This document shows, one piece after another, positions 1 through 7,120 of a DNA stretch of 34,525 nt. Below the pieces are notes generated by a model. It made no database searches and was not told where the DNA came from. It worked only from the letters and a program-made list of their open reading frames with translations. The stretch's first letter is position 1; every line of letters begins with the position of its first letter. The position numbers and the translations under genes were made by a program. Source of the DNA: Parabacteroides sp. (GTDB taxonomy: Bacteria; Bacteroidota; Bacteroidia; Bacteroidales; Tannerellaceae); the NCBI GenBank assembly GCA_028689545.1, contig JAQVCX010000026.1, positions 1 to 34,525 of the forward strand. Direction: 5' to 3'.

Positions 1-109
1 TGCCTTCAAGCAGGCGAAGACGATTTATTTCCTGAGTAAGCGAATGCCGTGCTTGTTCTTGAGTGTAATTCTTTTCGTTCATTTGAATGATTCTTTTAGA
101 GTCAACCAT
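1..109 (-). CDS. Possible N-terminus of an unknown protein (partial)
   Basis: On the minus strand an ATG at 109 opens a frame that stays open to the window edge (36 codons, MVDSKRIIQMNEKNYTQEQA...). A second ATG lies at 82. The peptide is polar and helix-like (about 'TQEQARHSLTQEINRLRLLEG') and I do not recognise a family. The alternative is that the plus-strand frame here, open from base 2 to 268, is the true coding frame of the permease. However, the first ~40 residues of that plus frame do not look like the permease family, which is why the minus frame is offered. The evidence is weak: a short open frame, no clear ribosome binding site and no -7 element. Confidence 0.3.
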   Translation of the reverse strand, partial: MVDSKRIIQMNEKNYTQEQARHSLTQEINRLRLLEG

Positions 110-121
110 ATTTACAAAAAG

Positions 122-268
122 ACACACACTTTCTCTTTACAAACGCCCCTTTATTGGTGGGTATTTCTGGCTAGCGGGTTGTTCGTCATTTTAATTACCG
201 TAATGACTGTCAGCTGGCAAAGCTGGAAGACAGCCACTAGCAACCCTTTAGATGCCATGAGAAATTAG
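122..268 (+). pseudogene. C-terminal remnant of FtsX/MacB-type ABC permease
   Basis: The last ~48 codons read like the end of a Bacteroidales MacB/FtsX-family ABC transporter permease. They contain one transmembrane helix (WWVFLASGLFVILITVMTV) followed by the typical tail 'SWQSWKTATSNPLDAMRN', equivalent to the family ending '...AATxNPVDALRYE'. The frame is open upstream to the window edge, but the residues before about position 122 lack the expected 'WLQ-F-Y' segment. The gene therefore appears cut off by a rearrangement rather than simply running in from the left. The stop codon (266-268, TAG) lies inside the first copy of the 17-bp direct repeat. An intact permease with an unusual linker cannot be excluded because only 121 bases upstream are visible. 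Confidence 0.6.
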
Positions 269-280
269 TCACGAAAACAT
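264..280 (+). repeat. 17-bp direct repeat, left copy
   Basis: The sequence attagtcacgaaaacat is repeated exactly at 1396-1412. The two copies bracket the Rpn-family gene. The bases immediately outside differ (263 a vs 1395 c; 281 t vs 1413 g), so the identity is exactly 17 bp. This copy covers the stop codon of the permease remnant. Confidence 0.8.
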
Positions 281-302
281 TCGTGTAAGAAGATTTTAAT
301 CG

Positions 303-310
303 TATCTTTG
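303..310 (+). promoter_or_regulatory. Putative -7 element for the Rpn-family gene
   Basis: TATCTTTG matches the Bacteroidota -7 consensus TAnnTTTG and lies 25 bp before the ATG at 336. No convincing TTTG -33 box is present at the expected 19-21 bp upstream. The element lies inside the 17-bp repeats, so the gene would travel with its own promoter. Confidence 0.45.
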
Positions 311-335
311 TCAAAAGACTAAAATACAGAACGAT

Positions 336-1340
336 ATGACACTGATAGCCAATCCCATTTACGATGCCGTCTTCAAGTTCATGATGGAAGACGAGAAGGT
401 GGCCAAGTTGCTGCTTTCCGCATTATTGAAAAAAGAGATCGTTGAGTTGCAAATGCGCCAGCATGAATACACGTCTGTGCAACAAACACGTATATCCCTG
501 TTCCGCATGGACTTCTCGGCTAAGATACGAGACAACGATGGCACGGAACACCTGGTACTTATCGAACTGCAAAAGACATGGCTAGCCACTGAAACCCTCC
601 GCTTCCGGCAATACCTGGGTACCCATTATCTCAGTAAAAACAATATGCGCGAAAACGGAGGATCACGCTACGGACTGCCTATTATCTCCATCTATATTCT
701 AGGACATACCTTGGGCGACTTGAAAGAGCCGGTCGTTTACGTACGCCGATGCTATCTGGATTACGACGATCAGGTGATCGAGCAGAAAGATCCCTTCATC
801 GAGAGCCTCACCCACGACAGCATCATCGTACAAATACCTTACCTCCAGGGGCGCACACGCAACCACCTGGAGCGTTTACTCAACGTTTTCGATCAAGATT
901 ACCGTACACCCCAGGACGAACATCTGCTTGAGATCGACGAATCCATCTTCTCTGCCACCGAACAGATTATCATAACCCGCTTACTCAGAGCCGGTGTCGA
1001 ACCCGACGTGCGTCGCTCTATGGAAGTTGAAGACGAAATTCTATCCGAAATAGAAAAACGCGACACCGATATCATGCAAAAAGAACAAGAACTCGAACAA
1101 AAAAGGCGCGAGATCGAACAAAACAAGCAAGTAATCGAACAAAAAACGCAGGAGATCGAACAAAGCAAGCAAGTGATCGAACAAAGCAAGCAGGAGATCG
1201 AACAAAGTAAGCAAGTGATCGAACAAAAAAATAAAATGCTGCAAGAAATGGTTCGTATGCTGACACAGGCCGGAATTCCAATAGAAGAAATTGCACAAAA
1301 GCTATCTTTATCTTCTCTGGAAGTAAAAAAATTAATCTAA
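336..1340 (+). CDS. Rpn family PD-(D/E)XK nuclease / putative transposase
   Basis: This 334-aa protein belongs to the recombination-promoting nuclease (Rpn, PDDEXK_2, TIGR01784-type) family, whose characterised members are DNA endonucleases that stimulate RecA-independent recombination. The N-terminus has the family opening 'NPIYDAVFKFMMED'. The catalytic core is visible as D59 (RMDFSAKI) followed by E77-x-Q79 (VLIELQKTW), the Rpn variant of D...E-x-K. Residues ~252-300 form a heptad coiled coil made of 7-aa repeats (QEIEQSK/QVIEQSK) encoded by 21-bp tandem repeats. The last ~27 residues (AGIPIEEIAQKLSLSSLEVKKL) resemble a small helix-turn-helix. The gene has its own -7 element, no operon partners, and sits between exact 17-bp direct repeats, consistent with acquisition as a unit. 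Biological function in this host is unknown. Confidence 0.85.
   Translation: MTLIANPIYDAVFKFMMEDEKVAKLLLSALLKKEIVELQMRQHEYTSVQQTRISLFRMDFSAKIRDNDGTEHLVLIELQKTWLATETLRFRQYLGTHYLSKNNMRENGGSRYGLPIISIYILGHTLGDLKEPVVYVRRCYLDYDDQVIEQKDPFIESLTHDSIIVQIPYLQGRTRNHLERLLNVFDQDYRTPQDEHLLEIDESIFSATEQIIITRLLRAGVEPDVRRSMEVEDEILSEIEKRDTDIMQKEQELEQKRREIEQNKQVIEQKTQEIEQSKQVIEQSKQEIEQSKQVIEQKNKMLQEMVRMLTQAGIPIEEIAQKLSLSSLEVKKLI
1090..1233 (+). repeat. 21-bp tandem repeats encoding a heptad coiled coil
   Basis: About seven imperfect 21-bp units, each containing 'gatcgaacaaa' or a close variant, encode alternating QEIEQSK and QVIEQSK heptads, giving a 42-bp super-period. The units are multiples of three, so gain or loss of a copy keeps the frame and only changes coiled-coil length. 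Confidence 0.8.
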
Positions 1341-1395
1341 GCCGCAATCAATGCGATCCGACGTTTTATAATGCTTTACAGGGATGCCTTTCCAC

Positions 1396-1412
1396 ATTAG
1401 TCACGAAAACAT
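1396..1412 (+). repeat. 17-bp direct repeat, right copy
   Basis: This is the second exact copy of attagtcacgaaaacat (first at 264-280). It overlaps the 3' end of the RmlD-like gene on the minus strand, encoding its final residues and TGA stop (1401-1403). Confidence 0.8.
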
Positions 1413-2297
1413 GAATGACATGCCTTCCTCTAAAGAGGAGGGCGAATAGCCTAAATCGCGATGGGCCTTCTCGATGCTTAATCCGCTGAAACGGGGACGT
1501 GGCGTAGCCTCGTTCATCTCCTCGGTGGAAACGGGATGGATCAAGGAGCGATCTAATTGGAAATAATCCGCTACCCGATAGGCGATCTCGGAGATAGAGA
1601 GGCATTCATTCCCGCAGATATGATAGATGCCATGGCGGGTAGCGGGTAATAACAGCTCCACCCCTCTCGCGATGTCATCCACCCAAGTCGGCGTGCGCCA
1701 CTGATCGGACACCACACGAATCTCTTGCTGATTCTCCAAACGTGTTTTCACCAACCGCAAGATATTCCCGTGTTGTCCGGGAAGCGCTTTTCCATAGACC
1801 ACTACCACACGGATAATGGCGTAATTATCACAAATAGAAGCGACAGCTTGCTCCCCTAGATATTTAGTCTGTCCGTAATAGTTTACCGGAGCGGGAATAT
1901 CCTCCTCTGTATATAGCTCCTGCTTCTTGCCATCAAACACGAAATCCGTAGAGAAATGCAGGAAACGGCTACCTGTCCGCATGCAGCATTCGGCTAAATG
2001 CTCGACAGCCGATACATTGGTGGCATACGCCTCCTCATGGTGGTTCTCGCAATAATCCGGAACGGATAGAGCCGAGGTATTGATCACGACATCCGGAGTG
2101 GACTTACGGAAGAGTTCCTCTACGACCGGAAAGTTATTGATATCCACCTGGGCAAACCGATAATCACCCGAGCCCGGCAATATATCCGGACGTAGGGAGC
2201 AACCCATCATCTCATATTTCCCGATAGCCGATAAATAAGAGAGAACCCGTCTCCCCGTAAATCCGTTCGCGCCTATTACCCATATTCTCATCGCCAT
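1401..2297 (-). CDS. RmlD-like SDR family NAD(P)-dependent sugar reductase
   Basis: This 298-aa protein is of the RmlD_sub_bind / extended short-chain dehydrogenase type, resembling dTDP-4-dehydrorhamnose reductase, which reduces the 4-keto sugar in dTDP-L-rhamnose synthesis. The Rossmann motif GANGFTG is at residues 9-15. The catalytic pair is Y141-x-x-x-K145 (YYGQTKYLGE), with an upstream S/T in 'LHFSTDFVFDG'. The start is either M1 or M3 (MAMRIWVIG); both directly precede the first beta strand. It is the last gene of a three-gene minus-strand run, 12 bp after the stop of an outer-membrane protein gene. No other rml genes are nearby, so rhamnose synthesis is not shown; another nucleotide-sugar or thio-sugar substrate is possible. 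Its last codons and stop lie in the 17-bp repeat. Confidence 0.8.
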   Translation of the reverse strand: MAMRIWVIGANGFTGRRVLSYLSAIGKYEMMGCSLRPDILPGSGDYRFAQVDINNFPVVEELFRKSTPDVVINTSALSVPDYCENHHEEAYATNVSAVEHLAECCMRTGSRFLHFSTDFVFDGKKQELYTEEDIPAPVNYYGQTKYLGEQAVASICDNYAIIRVVVVYGKALPGQHGNILRLVKTRLENQQEIRVVSDQWRTPTWVDDIARGVELLLPATRHGIYHICGNECLSISEIAYRVADYFQLDRSLIHPVSTEEMNEATPRPRFSGLSIEKAHRDLGYSPSSLEEGMSFMFS

Positions 2298-2309
2298 ATA
2301 TCCGTTTTA

Positions 2310-3530
2310 TTAAAACATATAAATCAATACCCCCAATACACGGTGGTTAGTCACCGAACGCGTATCATGAATCCTGCCGCCATCTTTCAAATCCACATCC
2401 CCATACCAAGCGATGGAAGGACTGTATTCAACGCCTAGTTTCCAATGGGGAAGGTTGTAAGAGAGTTGTAGATTGGTAGTAAATACCTGATCCACATCCA
2501 GACCAACCCCATAGGTCTTACCCACCAAAGGCTGGTTAGCCCCCAGGTTCTTCAAATATCCCAAGAAGATACCCGGTTTCCATTTCTTGCCGTACACGAT
2601 ATTCAGCCAAGAAGTAGAGAAGAGATACGGTGAATATTCCTGTTCTCCGGTACGTGAATCGATAGCGGTTACGCCATATCCCCCCAGCGTAGAGGTCTGT
2701 GTCAAGTTAGAGGACAGCAAGGTCTTAGCCATAACTACCCAGTCGTTATCCTGATACTTTATATGAGCCTCGCCAGATACGGAGGTTACCCGCTCGCTGA
2801 TCTTATAGATCTTGCCATCCACCTCGTTCCGTGTTCTCGGCACCAACGACAAGATTTCCATACCGGCTCCTACCTGCCAACCGGGTTTCTTATAATCTAC
2901 GCCGACAAAGATCTCCGGTACGCAACTATTCTTGATATATTCCTCGCTCTTTCCGTTCGGTCCGGCCGATAGATATTGCAACTGCCACAGAACCGACCCG
3001 GTCAACTGCCAACCGTTGCTCGTATAGCGATACCGAATTTGCGGGCTACGGTTAAACGGCTGGAACGGAGCGCCGGTAGAAAGGTTCAGCATCTGCGGAA
3101 AGACCTCACCAAATAGCGGATGCCAGGTCTGTCCGATCAAGACCGCGGACTTGCCCCAATCCAAATTCACATAAGCGTGACGGATACGGAGCACCGCCCA
3201 ATTGCTACCCGAACCCCGGAAATCGGCCTCCAATTTCAAGGAAGTCTTGGCCGATCCCACCTTCGGTCCTTGTACATCGATCCCCAAACGGGAATAGAGC
3301 AGATAAAAACTTCCGTTCGGACTGGCGTTCAAGTCCTTGCCATCCGCATCCAGCGCTATATCCTTAGGATAAAGGTAAAATAAGCCATCCACACTCTCGG
3401 CGTTCGCACGGGAATTATAGAACAAGTCACCACGCACCTGTCCATAAAATTTGTAAGAGAAATTTTTCTTCTGTGCCTGCACGCATACTGCCATACATAG
3501 GGCGATCAAAAGAAGTAAGTTTCGTTTCAT
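2310..3530 (-). CDS. Outer-membrane beta-barrel protein, paralogue 2
   Basis: This ~406-aa secreted protein has a clear signal peptide (MKRNLLLLIALCMAVCVQA-Q), many alternating hydrophobic/aromatic beta strands and a terminal phenylalanine (LIYMF), the usual signature of an outer-membrane barrel. I chose the ATG at 3530 because it aligns with the start of the paralogue just upstream; in-frame ATG (3536) and TTG (3545) codons precede it. It is strongly similar over its whole length to the upstream gene (shared 'KFYG-VRGDLFYNSRAN', 'PFQPFNRSPQIRY', 'YIKNSCVPE', 'VDSRTGEQEY' class motifs). It lies 8-22 bp downstream of that gene and 12 bp before the reductase gene, so all three are probably co-transcribed. 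A porin-like role is inferred; the substrate is unknown. Confidence 0.75.
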   Translation of the reverse strand: MKRNLLLLIALCMAVCVQAQKKNFSYKFYGQVRGDLFYNSRANAESVDGLFYLYPKDIALDADGKDLNASPNGSFYLLYSRLGIDVQGPKVGSAKTSLKLEADFRGSGSNWAVLRIRHAYVNLDWGKSAVLIGQTWHPLFGEVFPQMLNLSTGAPFQPFNRSPQIRYRYTSNGWQLTGSVLWQLQYLSAGPNGKSEEYIKNSCVPEIFVGVDYKKPGWQVGAGMEILSLVPRTRNEVDGKIYKISERVTSVSGEAHIKYQDNDWVVMAKTLLSSNLTQTSTLGGYGVTAIDSRTGEQEYSPYLFSTSWLNIVYGKKWKPGIFLGYLKNLGANQPLVGKTYGVGLDVDQVFTTNLQLSYNLPHWKLGVEYSPSIAWYGDVDLKDGGRIHDTRSVTNHRVLGVLIYMF

Positions 3531-3552
3531 TTCCATTCCGGTCAATCTATCT

Positions 3553-4782
3553 TTAAAAATAATACATCATCAAGCCTAATATACGATGGTTCGTTATCGC
3601 ATGTGTTTGTTCGATACGCCCGCTCCCTAAGTCGGTGGTGCCATAATAGGCCGTCGCCGGACAATACTCGAAGCCAAACTTCCAATGCGGTAAGTTATAC
3701 GATACGTTTAAGCTGACGGTTATCAATTGGTCGATATCCAATCCCATACCATACACCTTATCCGCAGAGAGCAAGGAGTTCCCGGTTCCCAGATTCTTCG
3801 TATATCCGACGAAAACACCTGGCCTCCATTTCGTTCCATAGGCGAAATTCACCCATGTGGTAGAATGGCAGAAGGGCGTATATTCCTGTTCACCCGTACG
3901 GGAGTCCACCGAACTCACCCCGTAACCACCCAACAACGCGGTATGGTCCAAGGCCGAGGCCATCAAGGTTTTCACCGCAAAGGTATAGTTTCTTCCGCTA
4001 TACTTCAAATGTGCCTCGTAAGAGAATGCCGTCATTCGCTCGTTTACCTTAAATGTTTGCTCCTTCCATTCCGTGGATGTACGGGGTTTTAAGGAGATCA
4101 TATGAGCGCCAACACCCATCAACCAACCATCCACAGGAGTGAAATCGGCACCAACAAACATTTCGGGGACACAACTATTCTTGATATATTCATTACTCAT
4201 CCCGGCAGGGCCACTAGATAGATACTGCAACTGCCACAACACGGAAGCGGTGAAGCGCACCTTGTCCTTTACCTTATATTGATAACGGATTTGCGGACTC
4301 CGATTAAAAGGCTGGAACGGCGCCCCGGTGGAGAGGTTCAACACATCTGGCATAACGGATCCGAACAACGGATGCCAAGTGATCCCCACCAATATCGCCG
4401 ACTTCCCCCAATCCAGATTCACGTACGCCTGCCGGACACGCAACATCGTATTACTGCCGGAGAAACCGCCAAAGTCCGTCTCTATCTTAGCCGATGAGCG
4501 AGCCGTAGCGATATCGGGACCGGTTACGTCCAAGCCCAAACGAGAAGTGAACGTATAGAAACTGCCATTCGGAGTAGCGTTCAGGTCCTTGCCATCCGCG
4601 TCGAAACTCTTATCCAAGGGATAAAGATAAAAGTTCCCATCGATAGGTGCCATATTGGCCCGTGAGTTATAGAACAAGTCCCCACGGACGAAACCGTAGA
4701 ACTTATACATGAAGTTTTTTCTTTGTGCCACAGCGGAAAACAAGGTTAACGCCCCCACCAGCAACAGGGTAATCCGTCTCAT
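3553..4782 (-). CDS. Outer-membrane beta-barrel protein, paralogue 1
   Basis: This 409-aa protein has a signal peptide (MRRITLLLVGALTLFSAVA-Q), a conserved N-terminal 'KNFMYKFYGFVRGDLFYNSR' strand, numerous amphipathic strands and a C-terminal aromatic residue (LMMYYF), all typical of an outer-membrane barrel. It is the first gene of the minus-strand operon followed by its tandem paralogue and the RmlD-like reductase. The divergent 158-bp gap to trpB2 must hold its promoter. The best -7 candidate (minus-strand TACATTCG at 4821-4828) has one mismatch and no good -33 box. Family members are usually annotated as hypothetical; porin-like transport is inference from the fold signature only. Confidence 0.75.
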   Translation of the reverse strand: MRRITLLLVGALTLFSAVAQRKNFMYKFYGFVRGDLFYNSRANMAPIDGNFYLYPLDKSFDADGKDLNATPNGSFYTFTSRLGLDVTGPDIATARSSAKIETDFGGFSGSNTMLRVRQAYVNLDWGKSAILVGITWHPLFGSVMPDVLNLSTGAPFQPFNRSPQIRYQYKVKDKVRFTASVLWQLQYLSSGPAGMSNEYIKNSCVPEMFVGADFTPVDGWLMGVGAHMISLKPRTSTEWKEQTFKVNERMTAFSYEAHLKYSGRNYTFAVKTLMASALDHTALLGGYGVSSVDSRTGEQEYTPFCHSTTWVNFAYGTKWRPGVFVGYTKNLGTGNSLLSADKVYGMGLDIDQLITVSLNVSYNLPHWKFGFEYCPATAYYGTTDLGSGRIEQTHAITNHRILGLMMYYF

Positions 4783-4847
4783 TGTAATTCAGTTTGTTAT
4801 TTTTCATGCTTAATAAACCGCGAATGTATGTATTTTTAAGGATTCAA

Positions 4848-4879
4848 TTTGAAGAAACGAAATATTATTTGTTCCTTTG
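4848..4879 (+). promoter_or_regulatory. Putative promoter of trpB2
   Basis: TTTG (4848-4851), a 20-nt spacer, then TTCCTTTG (4872-4879) fits the Bacteroidota -33/-7 promoter with a single mismatch in the -7 box. It would give a leader of about 55 nt before the ATG at 4941. Confidence 0.5.
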
Positions 4880-4940
4880 CTTCCAAGTTGTAAACCTTAA
4901 GGGTCAATAAGATTAATGTTGTAAACACCAGATAAAAAAA

Positions 4941-6305
4941 ATGAGTACTAAAAAGTTTTTATTAGAGGAAAAAGATATACCTACAGCTTGGTATAACATC
5001 GTAGCGGACATGCAAAACAAACCGCTGCCTATCTTAAATCCACAAACTAAACAACCGTTAAAAGAGGAAGATTTATATCCCTTGTTCTCCAAAGGAGTCT
5101 CTCATCAAGAAATGAATACGACAGACGCTTGGATCGAGATCCCCGACGAGGTACGTGAATTATATAAGATATGGCGCCCTACCCCGCTGGTACGTGCCAC
5201 GGGATTAGAGAAAGCGCTGGATACCCCGGCTCATATCTATTTCAAGAACGAGAGCGTCAGCCCCATCGGTTCACATAAATTGAACTCGGCCTTGGCTCAA
5301 GCTTATTATTGCAAACAAGAGGGTACGACAAATATCACGACCGAGACAGGCGCCGGACAATGGGGAGCCGCCCTTTCTTACGCGGCAAAAGCTTTTGGCT
5401 TGGAACTTGCCGTTTATATGGTAAAGGTTAGTTATCACCAGAAACCCTATCGCCGCTCTATCATGCAGACTTTTGGAGCGCAAGTAATCGCCTCACCCAG
5501 TATGAGTACGAAGGCGGGACGTAAGATCTTGACAGATCATCCTAATTATCAAGGTAGTCTGGGAACCGCTATCTCCGAGGCAGTAGAGTTGGCGATGCAA
5601 ACGCCAAACTGTAAGTATACGTTGGGTAGCGTGTTGAACCACGTTATGCTGCATCAGACCGTAATCGGACTGGAAGCCGAGAAACAAATGGAAATGGCCG
5701 GCGAGTATCCCGACGTGGTAATCGGTTGCTTCGGTGGTGGTTCCAACTTCTCCGGTATCACGTTCCCCTTCTTGCGCCATAAACTAACGGAAGGCAAGAA
5801 TGTCCGTGTTATAGCGGCAGAACCGGCTTCTTGCCCGAAACTAACAAGAGGTCAATTCCAATATGACTTCGGAGACGAGGCAGGCTATACCCCGCTGATC
5901 CCGATGTTCACGCTAGGACACAATTTCGCTCCGGCAAATATCCATGCGGGAGGCTTACGTTACCATGGTGCCGGCTCTATCGTCAGCCAGTTGATGAAAG
6001 ACGAACTGATGAGCGCCGTAGATATCAAACAGTTGGATACCTTCAAGGCCGCTACCCTATTCGCGCAAGCGGAAGGAATCATACCGGCCCCGGAATCATC
6101 CCACGCTATCGCCGCGGCTATCCGTGAAGCGGAGCAGGCCAAGATTGAGGGTAAGCCCCGTACGATCTTGTTCAACCTATCCGGCCATGGGCTGATTGAT
6201 ATGGCCGCTTACGACCAATATCTATCCGGCGATTTAACGAACTATGAGGTAACGGATGAGGAAGTAGCTAACAATTTGAAAGATTTGGATAAGATCATCA
6301 AGTAA
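4941..6305 (+). CDS. trpB2: TrpB2-type tryptophan synthase beta chain-like PLP enzyme
   Basis: This 454-aa fold-type II PLP enzyme is of the TrpB2 class (TIGR01415-like), longer than the ~400-aa TrpB1 found in trp operons. It would condense indole with serine (or a related beta-replacement) in the cytosol. The PLP-binding lysine is K113 in 'PIGSHKLNSA', and the phosphate-binding loop is GGGSN at 265-269 ('GCFGGGSNFSG'). The N-terminal extension (residues 1-75, 'PTAWYNIVADM...') is typical of TrpB2. There is no trpA or other trp gene beside it, which is normal for this class and fits an indole-salvage role. The start at 4941 follows an A-rich leader. A bidirectional hairpin terminator follows 10 bp after the stop. 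Confidence 0.92.
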   Translation: MSTKKFLLEEKDIPTAWYNIVADMQNKPLPILNPQTKQPLKEEDLYPLFSKGVSHQEMNTTDAWIEIPDEVRELYKIWRPTPLVRATGLEKALDTPAHIYFKNESVSPIGSHKLNSALAQAYYCKQEGTTNITTETGAGQWGAALSYAAKAFGLELAVYMVKVSYHQKPYRRSIMQTFGAQVIASPSMSTKAGRKILTDHPNYQGSLGTAISEAVELAMQTPNCKYTLGSVLNHVMLHQTVIGLEAEKQMEMAGEYPDVVIGCFGGGSNFSGITFPFLRHKLTEGKNVRVIAAEPASCPKLTRGQFQYDFGDEAGYTPLIPMFTLGHNFAPANIHAGGLRYHGAGSIVSQLMKDELMSAVDIKQLDTFKAATLFAQAEGIIPAPESSHAIAAAIREAEQAKIEGKPRTILFNLSGHGLIDMAAYDQYLSGDLTNYEVTDEEVANNLKDLDKIIK

Positions 6306-6314
6306 AACTAAAAA

Positions 6315-6341
6315 AAAGGGGCGATACCAAATCGCCCCTTT
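6315..6341. terminator. Bidirectional rho-independent terminator
   Basis: An 11-bp perfect stem, AAAGGGGCGAT (6315-6325) / ATCGCCCCTTT (6331-6341), with a 5-nt loop lies between convergent trpB2 and the DUF3836 gene. On the minus strand the stem runs into a long T tract (complement of 6308-6317), so termination should be strongest for the DUF3836 transcript. On the plus strand the stem's own TTT is the only U run. Confidence 0.85.
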
Positions 6342-6378
6342 CCCTAATGTCTATGAATGTTATATTTAAAAGTATGTA

Positions 6379-6789
6379 TTATGAGAAAATTTCATCGTAA
6401 TTGGCACTCGGAATCATCATGTTCTGAACATTCAAGCTGAAGTTCTTCTTTTTCTTATCCCACATGCCGTAATTTGTTTTTATCTGACCGTTAGTCTCAT
6501 CATATTGATACATGATCTGATAAAACGGAACCCACTCGTCAATAGACCGATCCCAACGAAACGCCTTCTTCTCGGAAACCTTGCCATTATCGTTGTACTG
6601 GAACTCATATCTTACCTGTTTGTTCAACAGTCCATCCTCCTGCAAGAATACCACTTTAGAGATAATCTTACCATTCTCCTCTTTTGTATCATATAAATAA
6701 TCTTTAGGAGATGCCGCGCTAATTGCCAAACTACACATGAAAGTAAAAACTAACGCAAGAATACTTTTACTCCAAACTGTTGTCTTCAT
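6379..6789 (-). CDS. DUF3836-like secreted protein
   Basis: This 136-aa protein has a signal peptide (MKTTVWSKSILALVFTFMCS...AISA-ASPKDY) and a small mature domain rich in Tyr, Asn and Lys with beta-strand pattern ('ISKVVFLQEDGLLNKQVRYE', 'YNDNGKVSEKKAFRWD'). Length and pattern match DUF3836, a Bacteroidales family of unknown function. It is monocistronic, convergent with trpB2 and sharing its terminator. No good -7 element was found in the 330 bp upstream. Function unknown. Confidence 0.75.
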   Translation of the reverse strand: MKTTVWSKSILALVFTFMCSLAISAASPKDYLYDTKEENGKIISKVVFLQEDGLLNKQVRYEFQYNDNGKVSEKKAFRWDRSIDEWVPFYQIMYQYDETNGQIKTNYGMWDKKKKNFSLNVQNMMIPSANYDEIFS

Positions 6790-7120
6790 ACTATTTTAAT
6801 TTATAAGGTTACTATCATTTTGTACCGCGAAGTAAGGAAGTTTCCCGATAACCGCCAAGAGTAAAGTAACAAATCGTTAGTGATATCACAATATTTAACA
6901 CATTCGCAACCTTCATTTCTACTATTTCCATGTATTTACTGACATATTGTAAACCAAATCGTAAGTTACCCCGATTTTTAAATATCTATTATTCACCACA
7001 GGCCGAATGTAACTTTCAAAAGAAAACTTTAAAGATCACTTTTTTAATAAATTAAAAATCTATCGATTAATAAATATATTCTTACTTTTGCAAAGGCAGA
7101 ATACAAATTAGATTCTTGAC
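6790..7120. other. Intergenic region between divergent DUF3836 and LruC genes
   Basis: This is a 331-bp AT-rich stretch with no credible ORF. It holds the LruC gene -7 element (7083-7090) and a perfect 10-bp palindrome GTGATATCAC (6880-6889) about 90 bp upstream of the DUF3836 gene start, which could be an operator. Nothing else stands out. Confidence 0.5.
7083..7090 (+). promoter_or_regulatory. Putative -7 element for the LruC-domain gene
   Basis: TACTTTTG matches TAnnTTTG and lies 30 bp before the ATG at 7121. The -33 region is A/T-rich without a TTTG box. Confidence 0.5.

Noticed and set aside
899..1347. Minus-strand ORFs opposite the coiled-coil region of the Rpn gene
   Set aside because: Their Cys/Phe/Leu/Ser repeats are just the reverse reading of the 21-bp repeats.
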